Source of the DNA: J054 sp963850255
GTDB taxonomy: Bacteria > Pseudomonadota > Gammaproteobacteria > Steroidobacterales > GCA-2729495
Reading direction: 5' to 3'
NCBI GenBank assembly: GCA_963850255.1
Contig: CAWKLL010000025.1
Coordinates: forward strand, 1 to 64,000
DNA: 64,000 nucleotides
Shown here: one piece after another, positions 21,630 to 30,844 of the stretch
Layout of the letters: every line of letters starts with the position of its first letter
How positions within the stretch are numbered: position 1 is the first letter of the stretch
Notes under the pieces: generated by a model
The model's database searches: none
What the model was told of the DNA's origin: nothing
What the model saw: the letters and a program-made list of their open reading frames with translations, nothing else
Translations under genes and position numbers: made by a program

Positions 21630-22277
21630 CTACCGGCGCGGGCGACCGCGTGGTTTGAGGTTAGAACGGAGATCAAGTCTAGCGGCGATATCCTCCCGCC
21701 ACGATTCCTCACCAAACGGTCGTTCCCTATTCACGCTTCGTCGCAGGGCTGCTAACTCTTCTTCCGTTTCAGCGCGATTCACAATTTCCGCCCAGTCCTT
21801 CGGCAATTTGACTGGGCACCAATCCGCATCGGGATGCGCAATAGTCTGAACCATGCTGGACCAGGGCCAGTCTTCGGCACGACGCACCAAGTTTGCACGC
21901 AAGGCATTCCGTTCCACGTATCTCAGAACACGCAAGAAATGCTCGTCTTGCTGAATTGGGAAGGCCTTGAAGCGACCCTGCCAAACGCGTCCATCTGTTC
22001 CGTTGAGCCGATGGTATCGCCTGACATGACAGGTGAGCAGCCATTGCATCCAACGCCCAAGGTCCCCGTCTTCGTACGGCCAGAGCACGAGATGAAAGTG
22101 GTTGGGCATCAGGCAATAACCGCAGACACGCATCGGCAAGCGCGCGCAGGCACGCCCCATCAGCTGCGTGAAAAACCGGTAGTCGCCATGTTTGTGAAAG
22201 ACCTCTGCTCGCCTGTTACCGCGACTGATGACGTGGTAGCAGATTCCGCCAACGGAAGCTCTGGCCGTTCTGGGCAT
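21630..22277 (-). mobile_element. REP-associated tyrosine transposase (RAYT, IS200-like Y1 family)
   Basis: 215 aa. GGICYHVISRGNRRAEVF opens the Y1 transposase fold, CLMPNHFHLVLWPYEDGD carries the HUH-type HFH metal motif and RYVERNALRANLVRRAEDWP carries the catalytic tyrosine region. The gene is flanked by two REP-like hairpins in opposite orientation, the arrangement of RAYT/REP units. It interrupts the msh operon between the adhesin gene and the cyclase. Transcription through the unit or a new promoter downstream would be needed for the rest of the operon. Confidence 0.93.
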
Positions 22278-22332
22278 GAGCAGAGACTAGACAAGCCAGC
22301 ACCGACGCTCCAGGCAAGTTAATGGGTAAATT

Positions 22333-22379
22333 GGGGACATTCTGTTTTTTCCGCAGAGTGGAAAAAGCAGAATGTCCCC
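22333..22379. repeat. REP-like palindrome, right of RAYT (inverted copy)
   Basis: GGGGACATTCTGTTTTTTCC, then GC, loop AGA and a near-complement. It equals the reverse complement of the left hairpin except for two C/T differences. It lies 15 nt beyond the stop of the adhesin gene and could also act as a 3' stabilising stem-loop. Confidence 0.88.
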
Positions 22380-22394
22380 CATCTCCCATCTCCA

Positions 22395-25300
22395 CTAGTT
22401 ACTGATGCAGATCTCGACGTTGTCGAAAGTTACCAGGTCGAAGTTGCCCATCGTTGGCGATGAAATGAGCCGAATGCGCGTATTAGTCGAGATATGGCTG
22501 GTGATGTCCTGACTGAAGCTCAGGTACCCGGAGTCCGTCGCGGCGCCTTCGAAGCGAGTCAGTTCGGTCCATGGTCCCGCTATACCGTTCGCGGAGATCT
22601 CCAATTTGACGTAGTCGCTGGCGGTGTCGAGTGCCGACCGGCGATAGTCAAAACTCAGCGTCGCCGACGATGCGCCGCTCAGGTCTGCTTCGCGCTCGAC
22701 CCCCTCGCCGCCATTCTGATTATCGCGAATCCAGAGTTGGTACGGGCCGCTATCGTCCCTGACACTCACATCGTTGGAGGCCGGGCCGTCAGACTCGCCA
22801 ACCTCGAGCCAGTCGCCCGCCCAGTTCGACGTGCCATCATTGTTGCCAAAGCTAACGGTATTGAATTCGTCGCGGAAGGTGCTATCGCAACCGCCACCAC
22901 CGCCGCTGCCGCCAGAAGCATAGAGATCCGCAATCTCGCTGGCGCCCAGGGCCTTATCGTAGACGCGCACGTCATCCAGGATACCGTCGAAGAACTGTTC
23001 GGCCGTACCGTTGGCCCCCAGCGCAACCGGCACCCCGGCATTGGTATCGACTACTCCGCCGACGGGATGCGTTTGGCTCGCGACCTCGGTCCCGTCCAGG
23101 TAAAGCTTCATCTCACCAGTCGCGGCATCGTAGGTACCGACGGCGAAGTACCACTGGCCGGTATTCAGATTGGTAGTCGAGTCGATCAGGGTCGACGTTG
23201 TACCGCCCGCCTTGGTTCGCAAGCGGAGATTTGCGTTGCCTGCGGTGGTCAGGATACTCAGTTGCCACCAGGCGTCGGCCTCGGCCGTGCTGCTGGCCTT
23301 GGAAACGAGTCGTGGATCGGTGATATCGGGCAGCGCGTCGGCATTTAGCCAGCCCATCAGGGTTAAACCGCTGCCGGTAACATCGAAGGTCCCGACGTTG
23401 ACGCGGTCGTTGGTACCGTCGAAATTGAGTGCGTCTCCGAGCATTCCGGCCACCCACGTCGGGCCATTCATCAGCGTGCCGTCGTGGCTGCCAACGGAGT
23501 CAATCGCGTTGGTGCCGGTGCCGTCATCGAGTTTCCAGTGCGCCACTGGCCCTGAACCGCCGCCTTCGGCAGCCAGATCGGCGATCTCGGCCGCGGAAAG
23601 GAACTGGTCGTAGATTCGAATATCATCGAGCAAGCCATCGAAGTAGTTGCTCGAACCGGTGCGGGTGCCGATCGACAGCAGGTTGGCGGCCGGCACCGCC
23701 AAAGTGGTCGGGTAGGTCCCGTCCTTATGGGGCACACCGTCAACATAGACCGCGTATGCATCCGTGGTCGTGTCGTAGGCTGCGGCGATGTGATACCAGC
23801 GTCCGGGCACATCGACGGTCGTGGTCGTAACAAATTCGGTATTCACGCCGCTGACGCCGAGATCGAAGACCAGCCCATAGGGGATACCATCCGGCGTGCC
23901 CGTCGCGACGTGACGAATTTCCCACGTATCGTGCAGGCCGAGGATGCGCCCGTGCGCCGTCGGCGACCCTGGCGCCTGCATCCAGAAAGTAACGGTGCCG
24001 ACGGGTGGCGGCGTGAAATTACTGTCTGTAACTACATAGTCGCCGCTGCCGTCAAAGTTGAGTGCCGCGCCAAGGGGGCCCGTCGTCCAGGTGGTGCCGC
24101 CATTCAGCGTCGCATCGTTCCCGCCAACGAAATCCGCGGCGCTCGAGCCCGCGCCCTCGTCCAGTTTCCAATGGGCGATGGGCGCAGTGAAGCTACTAAT
24201 ACCCGCGCCCCACTCGAACGCCCGGCGCATGATCATCAGCCCATCTGCATTGAGTGCATTGATGTCAAAACCGACATCGCCCCATGGCAGCGCAACGCGC
24301 CTCCCGGCTGCGAAACCACCACCAAATAGCTCAGCGTTTATTTCCAGTGTCAATAAAGAAGGCTCGAAGAAGCCTCCAACCTGGTTGGTTTCCGCAAGGA
24401 TTTGAGCTCCCGGTGCCGACCCGTTGTTGGTAAAACTCAAAGGCTGATTCGACGTCGTAATCGTAGTCGTGCCGAGCGCAAGATCGCTCGTAATGTAGTG
24501 TGTGTTATCGAGGATTACTATTTCGCTTGCTGCTTTTGCTGTCGGTGTCTCCAGTGAAACCCAATTCAACCAGAAGCGTTTTTTCCTCATTAACGACGCC
24601 GACGGTCGTATCGGTTAAGCTTGCTGCCAATCGCGCCGGATTTGATCCTTCAGTGACGAATGCGACATCATTAATTGCTAAAGCCGCGTCGAAATTCCGC
24701 CTGGCTGTCGCTCTCGTCGATCAGGTTGACGGTGTAGCCCCAGGATTCGATCAGCGCCCGCTTCGCGGCCTCCTGCACGGTCAGGTTGCCGGGATTGATG
24801 ACCACCATCAGGAGGTTGGCCGTGCTGACCGCGTCGGCGCCCATGGCCCAGGCAATGGCGCGCTGTACCATCAGTCGGCCGTTGCTGTTTAAGTATGCGA
24901 GATTGAACTTATTGTCTCTGCCCAATGGCAGCACAACGCGTCGGCCGGCAGCGGTGCCCCCGCCCGTGTCTGCTGCCCCTGTATCGAGGGCAACGAGCGC
25001 GCCCGCGCCGCCCCAGCTGGCCAGTTGCTGGGCGCCCGGCGCCATGCTTCCCGAGGCGGTGAGCCCCTCCATCGCAGCGTCGTAGATCTCGAGTGCACCA
25101 CCTGGAAACATGGCCGTGATGTAGTGGCTCGCGTCGACGACATTGATTTCATCGCCGACAGGCCAGGAGGATCCCGACGCGATGCCAAGATCGCTGTTGT
25201 AATCGCCGTCCTGACTGACTACGCCGATGGACAGATTGGCTAGCTTGCTGCCTACCTGGCTTGCGTTAACGGACTCGGAGATGAACACGGCGTCATTGAC

Positions 25301-26914
25301 GGCAGCGGCGGCTGCGTATGCTGCGGCATTTGCGCTTTCGCTTAAAACATTTACCGTGTAACCCCAGGATTCAAACAGTGCTTTCTTGGCGGCATCGCCG
25401 GGAACCAGCGTCGTGGGATTCACCACGACCATCAGCAAGTTGCCCGCGCCCTGCGGTGCTATGCAGGGCGCCCCGCATTCGCAGGCATAGGTGATTGCCA
25501 GGCTGGGACGGCGGTCCTCCTCGTTGCGATCACTGGTGAAAAAGCGCTCACCGAAGGCGCCGTCCAGCGCGGTGGCCAGTGCAACCCCGTAATTGGGGTG
25601 AGTCCCGGCGGTCCAGTCCTGCACGAGCGAGGTGATATCCCACTCGTAACGGCTGTTACCCGCCGGGCCGACACGGGTGGTCGCGGTCACGGTGGAGTCG
25701 ATATCCCCGCCGGCGGTATCCCAGTTTATGCCGTTGTCGCGGCGGTTCCAGGTCACGAAATCCTCATTCCAGGGATTCGTGATCCGATGGGCAGTGACCG
25801 GCACATCCGGATCGTTGCCGCTCTGGCGAAGCAGCGACAAACTGGCACTCAGAATCTTCGCGTCTGCCGGTAACGCGCCGAGATTGAAGCCGAACAGCGC
25901 GAGGGCCGTGTTGTTGGTGCCCCTGGCAACCCAGGTCTCGTCATCGGTGCCGTAGTTGGTGGTCTTTGTGAATTCCCAGATGTAGGCGTCAACCCCTTCC
26001 GTCGGGCCGGGCTGCAGGGCGAAGATGCTAGGCGGTTGCAGCGAAACAGCGATGGGCCGGCTCAAGCTATGCGTAACACCGGTCTCCAGCGTGCCGGTAG
26101 CCTGGATGTTCAAAGGCGATGCCGCACCGGTGCCCACCACGACTTCGAGCTGCGGCTGTTCTCCGGCGCCCCCTTCACGGCTCACGTACATTGCGTGTAC
26201 GCCGTCCGCGGCGGTCATTAGTACGATGCCCTGGTTGGGTTGCCCGTTGACCCAGGCCTGCACCTGGGCCGTGAGATTGATGCTCACCCACACATCTTTA
26301 TCGGGCTGGGCTGGGATCTGCGCCAGTGGCTGTGTTTCGTATTTGTCGCCCACGCTATTCCAGGTAGCATCTGCTTCGGTCCAGTCAGCCGTGACCCGGT
26401 GCACGGTCAGCGGGCCTTCCGGGTGCTCCCCGTCGACATAGAAACGCGCTACGGCGGAGTTGATCCGGGATCCTGCCGGCAGTGTGGACAGATCGAAGCG
26501 GTACAAGGGCTGTTCGAAATCGGAACCGTCGAAGCGTACGTGCAGCGTATTGTCAGTGCCTTTGTTGTCCGACGGATTATCGCTGCGGATCCACGCATCC
26601 TGATCGACGGACAGGCTGTAGGTGGAAGCGCTAGCGCCACCGGTGCCGATGGCGCTGTAGCTGTCCGGCCCGATGTTTGTGGCCGGGATGGTGAAGTCCC
26701 CGGTGCAGGCATTGTCCTGAGCCCGCCAAAGCGCATGCTGCAGCCCGGCCTGGGCCACGTAGTCGATGCGCCGCACCTCAGCGTCGGCGGCGGCGAGCTG
26801 AATTTCACCGAGATGTTCGCCACTGCGCAGGACGACCATGGCCGCAATGACCATTAGAAATACCAGCACCGTGACCAGCGCGATGCCCGACTGGTGCCTG
26901 TATCCGCTGTTCAC
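22395..26914 (-). CDS. Giant fused MshP/MshQ-like pilus adhesin with DNRLRE and LamG domains, frame-interrupted twice
   Basis: About 1505 aa after removing extra bases near 24691 and 24535. The N-terminus (GIALVTVLVFLMVIAAMVVL) is a PilX/MshP-type hydrophobic anchor. Then come two DNRLRE (CBM96-like) beta domains (about 55-260 and 295-480), two copies of an unnamed domain starting NLLMVV.NP and containing ESWGYTVN, two LamG/concanavalin domains (HWKLDEGAG and HWKLDDGTG), a Gly-rich hinge and a C-terminal jelly-roll. Domain order is only continuous when the frames are joined: each half-copy of the second unnamed domain is in a different frame. Position after mshO matches mshP-mshQ in Vibrio. 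A tip adhesin binding polysaccharide is the likely role. Confidence 0.75.
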
Positions 26915-27906
26915 AGTGCGCCGCCCACACGCACGCGCGTGTTAACAGTTACCGTGCCGGCCGCCGGTAAGGTGAGCTGCAGCGTGATGTCAATGAGCTG
27001 CGGTTGGCCTGCGCTTCGTCGGCAGTCGCTCGAAGCGCAGGCGGGTGACGTTCTCAGCAATGACCGCGTCGACAAAATCCCGGCCCGTGACACCACCGAC
27101 GCCTGATTCGTCCCAGGGTACCGGCGTCCGTTCGCGCAGCTGGCCGGCCTGCAGGTAGTAGACCATCGGGTCGTACCAGTCTTCGTCCGATTGGCCATCT
27201 TCGTCGTCGTCCTGGTTACTGCCCTCGTCGACCTGGCCATCGCCATCGTCGTCTACCCCGCAGCGCCCAGGGCAGCCATCTGCGTTGGCATCGCTGGGTG
27301 GGTCTTCATCGATATTGCCGTCGTTATCATCGTCGAGGCCGTTCTCGGGGTCTTCGTCCTCCTGAGAGAAATACTCATCGTCATCGTTCGGGGGAAAAGG
27401 CGCCTTCGTCGATAGTGCCATCTCCACCATCGTCGATGAGGTAGATACCCGAGGCGAAATCATTGTTACGGTCGGCCGGCAGGTCCTCGTCGATCACGAC
27501 CATCCCGGTCGTTGTCTGCGTCCGGGAAGCCGTCAAAGTCGAGATCGCTGAACGCGGGCAGGGTAATCGCCAGAACTGCCGTCGCGTTGACGCTGCTGCC
27601 GATCGGTGGCGACGGCGGTACCGTCTGCTCGCGGATGTGTTCTGGCCAGTTGGATAAAGCCTTGTCTTCCAGCGGCAAGAGCAGCAGGCGGGAATGGCTG
27701 ACCATGCGTACCATCCGGGCCATCGCGAACTCGGCGTCACGGGTCAGTGCAGTATGTTCGGAAACATAGTCGCTGGAACCGAGCAGTCCGTTCACTACGC
27801 TGTTGAGGCCTGTGAGCAGCAGCGCAGCTATTACCAGGCTGACCAGCAGCTCCACCAGCGTAAATCCTGAGCAATCCTTAGGGGCGTTGGCTGGCCAGGT
27901 GTTCAT
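26911..27906 (-). CDS. mshO: MshO-like minor pilin with Asp-rich calcium-type repeats, frame-interrupted three times
   Basis: About 330 aa if three extra bases (near 27495, 27395 and 27020) are removed. The prepilin leader ends SG before FTLVELLVSLVIAALLLTGL, the type IV/GspJ N-methylation signature. The middle contains DLDFDGFPDADNDRDG, DDGGDGTIDEG, DDDNDGNIDEDPPSDANADG and DDDGDGQVDEG, thrombospondin-3/EF-hand-like calcium-loop repeats, with a cysteine pair (CPGRC). The end, read in the fourth frame segment, is a beta strand-rich tail (TLQLTLPAAGTVTVNTRV). Starts and stops overlap mshD and the adhesin by 4 nt. With three shifts a true pseudogene cannot be excluded. Confidence 0.7.
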
Positions 27907-28322
27907 TGGCTTAGCAGGGTTTCGATCGAGTAGGGGGTACCCTCGATCGCGGCCTGTGCCCAGACCAGGCCTTCGTCACCGCCGGTGAACGGATTGTCGT
28001 CAGTGTCCAGATTGTCGCCGTCGTAGCGAGCCAGGAAGATCAGCAGCCGACCGGGTGTGCCAGGGGCCTCGGAATAGCTGCTGGGCGTAGTCGCCGATCC
28101 GGCCGCCTCGGCTGCGGTATCGAGATCGGAGAAAGGCTCGGCGAGTATCTCTTCCAGTCGGCCGCTAAGGCGGAACTGCGCGGCGACATACGCGTCGCTC
28201 ACGGCGGTGCCGGTCACCGCGCTGCGCAGCGCATCCAGTGCCGGCACCAGGCCAATTAGCAGGATAAACGTCGCGATCAGGATCTCGACATAGGTCAGGC
28301 CGCGCTGGCTACGAGCTTTCAC
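27903..28322 (-). CDS. mshD: MshD-like type IV minor pilin
   Basis: 139 aa. MKARSQRG then LTYVEILIATFILLIGLVPA is a class III-type prepilin signal with Glu at the +5 position. A short globular domain with DNLDTDDNPFTGGDEG follows. It overlaps mshC by 4 nt. Likely a minor pseudopilin of the tip complex with MshC and MshO. Confidence 0.8.
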   Translation of the reverse strand: MKARSQRGLTYVEILIATFILLIGLVPALDALRSAVTGTAVSDAYVAAQFRLSGRLEEILAEPFSDLDTAAEAAGSATTPSSYSEAPGTPGRLLIFLARYDGDNLDTDDNPFTGGDEGLVWAQAAIEGTPYSIETLLSQ

Positions 28323-28894
28323 GGGATTGTCACCCGCCCGGTATAGGCGGCAACTTCGACCGTTTGCTGTCTACCATCGAGGCTTAGTTCGATGATGCCC
28401 GTGTCCAGCGCATGCGTCGTCGGACCCCCGGCAATAATCCAGATCGGTACGCCTTGCCTGTCGAACAGAACCGTTCTACGCCGGCTGGTGCCGGTATAGC
28501 TGAAAATGTCCTGGGTGTTGGTAATCCGGACGCCGTTGGTTGGCGCGAAGTTGTCGAAATCGAAATCAAGCGGTTGCTTTGCGACCGGGTGATAAAGGGT
28601 TTCGACGGCGCTTACCGGATCGGTGGAAAGATCGTAGCGGCGCACCCGAACCTGCTGAGAGGTCTGGCTGATCGTGATGCCGTAGACATCGCCGGTGCGC
28701 ATGGATTCGCTGCGCGCCAGGCGAATCGCCTCGGCTACCTTGGTCGCGGCAAGATCCAGCTTGTTGTTGTCGGTGGAACGGAGATTGGGAACGGCGACGG
28801 TGGCGATGACCGCCAGGATGATGACGACAACCAGCAGCTCGGTGATTGTAAATCCCCGGCTGCGCATGGCGTCTAATGATGCAGGTGTTGCCAT
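28319..28894 (-). CDS. mshC: MshC/GspH-like minor pilin
   Basis: About 191 aa from ATG 28894; in-frame ATGs at 28924 (201 aa) and 28870 are also possible and none has an ideal ribosome site. The prepilin site RSRG followed by FTITELLVVVIILAVIATVA has Glu at +5. The GspH-like body includes LDLAATKVAEAIRLARSESM. It heads the minor-pilin group mshC-D-O-P/Q, all with 4-nt overlaps. Confidence 0.8.
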   Translation of the reverse strand: MATPASLDAMRSRGFTITELLVVVIILAVIATVAVPNLRSTDNNKLDLAATKVAEAIRLARSESMRTGDVYGITISQTSQQVRVRRYDLSTDPVSAVETLYHPVAKQPLDFDFDNFAPTNGVRITNTQDIFSYTGTSRRRTVLFDRQGVPIWIIAGGPTTHALDTGIIELSLDGRQQTVEVAAYTGRVTIP

Positions 28895-28988
28895 GACCCG
28901 GTGATGGGGCGGTAACGGGAACATTCCTTACTACTCGCCTGGCGGAAATTAAGGCATGTCCCCGCTGCCACCGCCTGGCGCAGCGTCT

Positions 28989-29561
28989 CTAGTACGCGTC
29001 GTAGCGGACGGCGTTCGAGTCCGTACTCGTATCGTTGGCGATGAACTTGCCGGAGGTAACGTCGTAGCGCCAGCCAAGGCCCGCGGCGGTGCCCTGCATT
29101 TCCAGGTCGCCCGCGTTACCGGCGCCCGCGCCGACGATCAGTACGGTGGTATCGCCGGTGACCGGGTTTGCCGGAATATCGTTCTCATCCAGGTACGGCC
29201 CGAACGGGAAGGCGCCGCCATCCGGCGTACTGCAAGATTCGCCGGCGGCGTTGGTGTAGCGGGTCAGCTGGTCTACGAGCGCCTGGCGGGTTTCCAATGC
29301 GCCAGTGCCGGCTGTCCCGGTGCAGGTGCCTCCGGACGACAGGCCTGCGGCGGGAAATTCGCCATGCTGCTGGCGATAGAGTGAAATGGCGCCGCGGATG
29401 CCGGACAGGTTGGCGCGCAATGCAGCTTCCTGTGCATCGACAGTCGTCGCTGCGAACTGCGGAACTACAATGGCTGCCAGAATGGCGAGAATGATTGCCA
29501 CAATCAGCAATTCCACCAGCGTGAAGCCTGCCTGCTTACGTGTTGCCCTATCCTGTTTCAT
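28989..29561 (-). CDS. mshA: MSHA-type major pilin (MshA/MshB-like)
   Basis: 190 aa from ATG 29561, chosen because GGAGA lies 9-10 nt upstream. The leader MKQDRATRKQAG is cut before FTLVELLIVAIILAILAAIV, the N-methylated helix with Glu5. Residues RANLSGIRGAISLYRQQHG give the alpha-spine, and two cysteine pairs (CTG and CSTPDGG) could form the D-loop disulfide. The preceding 150 nt to mshG contain a small GCCCC/GGGGC hairpin, so it may have its own transcript. Only one major-type pilin gene is present, so whether it is MshA or MshB is not settled. Confidence 0.82.
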   Translation of the reverse strand: MKQDRATRKQAGFTLVELLIVAIILAILAAIVVPQFAATTVDAQEAALRANLSGIRGAISLYRQQHGEFPAAGLSSGGTCTGTAGTGALETRQALVDQLTRYTNAAGESCSTPDGGAFPFGPYLDENDIPANPVTGDTTVLIVGAGAGNAGDLEMQGTAAGLGWRYDVTSGKFIANDTSTDSNAVRYDAY

Positions 29562-29710
29562 CGACGGATCTCCGTTCGTCATTTGCCCGGCCCCGTTGTC
29601 GGGGCGCACAGGTAACTCATGTGCTATTGGGCGTAATTCTTTACCAAATGGGGACTGCTCGATATGAACTGGTTCACGTTAAGTAAACTCGCCGGACGGC
29701 CCGCTGTGAC

Positions 29711-30841
29711 TCAGGTCACGGCTTTGCTGAGCTTGAATATCGGCAGTATCAGCGAGCTGACGAGGACGCCCACGACCAGGCCCATAACCAGCAGCATTAC
29801 CGGTTCGGCCATCTTGCTCAGGGTCTGCAGGCGGCGGCTGAGTTCGCGCTCGTAGTGCGCCGCGACACGCGCGAGCACCGGCGCAAGGTTGCCCGAGGCC
29901 TCAGCCGTGGTCACCATCTGGTTGGCCAGTTCAGGGATGAAGCTGTTGTCGGTAAAGCCGGCAGCAATCGTCCCGCCTTCCTGCACCGAGCGTTCGACGC
30001 GCCGGAGCATGTCCCGGTACAGGGTATTGTCGACCACGTCGCGCGTGGCCTCCAGTGCATCGACAATTGAAACGCCGTGTGCCAGTGACAGGCTGAGTAC
30101 GCGGAAAGACTGCGTGATATACAGCTGAACAAATATGCCGCGAATACCGGGCACGCTGAGTTTCCACTTGTCCAGCAGGGTTTTGCCGGCGCTGGATTTC
30201 ACCCAGCGATAGAACAGGGCGAAAGCCGCGACCATTGCCACGAGCACCTGCCACCAGTAGACGCGAAGAAATTCGCTAAGCGCCATCAGTGCCAGCGTGG
30301 TCACCGGCAGCTGGTCCTGAATGCGAGCAAACATCTCGGCAAACTTCGGGAACACCACAATCAGCACGAATACCACTACCAGCACCGAGAAGCCCATTAG
30401 AAACGCCGGATAGGTCAGTGCAGACACCACCGTGTTGCGGAGCTCCTCGCGTTTTTCCTCTTCGGCCAGCAACTGCTCCAGCACTTTGTGCAAAAAGCCG
30501 CTGCCCTCGCTGGCGGAGACCAGGTTGACGTAGGTGGTGGAGAATAGCTGCGGATGTTTTGCCAGTGCGCTGGCAAACCGCTGGCCCGACTCGATGTCTG
30601 CGACCAGTTCCTCGATGATCTTGCGCATGGCCGGGTTGCTGGCCTGCTGGCGGATGGCCTTCAGCGCGGAATGCAAGGGCATGCCTGTTTCCAGCAGCAG
30701 CGACAGCTGCTCGGTGAAGGCCATGCGATCTCGCGATCCCGGGGCACTGTCGCCAAAACTCAGATTGCTCGTGCGGCGGGGCTGGTCCGCCTGCGGTTTG
30801 GCAGGCGCCGCGGCGGGCGAGGTTTGCAGTTCGAGCGGCAT
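29711..30841 (-). CDS. mshG: MshG/PilC-GspF inner-membrane platform protein
   Basis: 376 aa. Two GspF repeats: FTEQLSLLLETGMPLHSALK near the start and FRVLSLSLAHGVSIVDALEA in the second half. Three TM helices include FLMGFSVLVVVFVLIVVFP and the C-terminal VMLLVMGLVVGVLVSSLIL. This is the rotor-like platform above the MshE ATPase. Normal length for the family. Confidence 0.92.
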   Translation of the reverse strand: MPLELQTSPAAAPAKPQADQPRRTSNLSFGDSAPGSRDRMAFTEQLSLLLETGMPLHSALKAIRQQASNPAMRKIIEELVADIESGQRFASALAKHPQLFSTTYVNLVSASEGSGFLHKVLEQLLAEEEKREELRNTVVSALTYPAFLMGFSVLVVVFVLIVVFPKFAEMFARIQDQLPVTTLALMALSEFLRVYWWQVLVAMVAAFALFYRWVKSSAGKTLLDKWKLSVPGIRGIFVQLYITQSFRVLSLSLAHGVSIVDALEATRDVVDNTLYRDMLRRVERSVQEGGTIAAGFTDNSFIPELANQMVTTAEASGNLAPVLARVAAHYERELSRRLQTLSKMAEPVMLLVMGLVVGVLVSSLILPIFKLSKAVT

Positions 30842-30844
30842 AAG

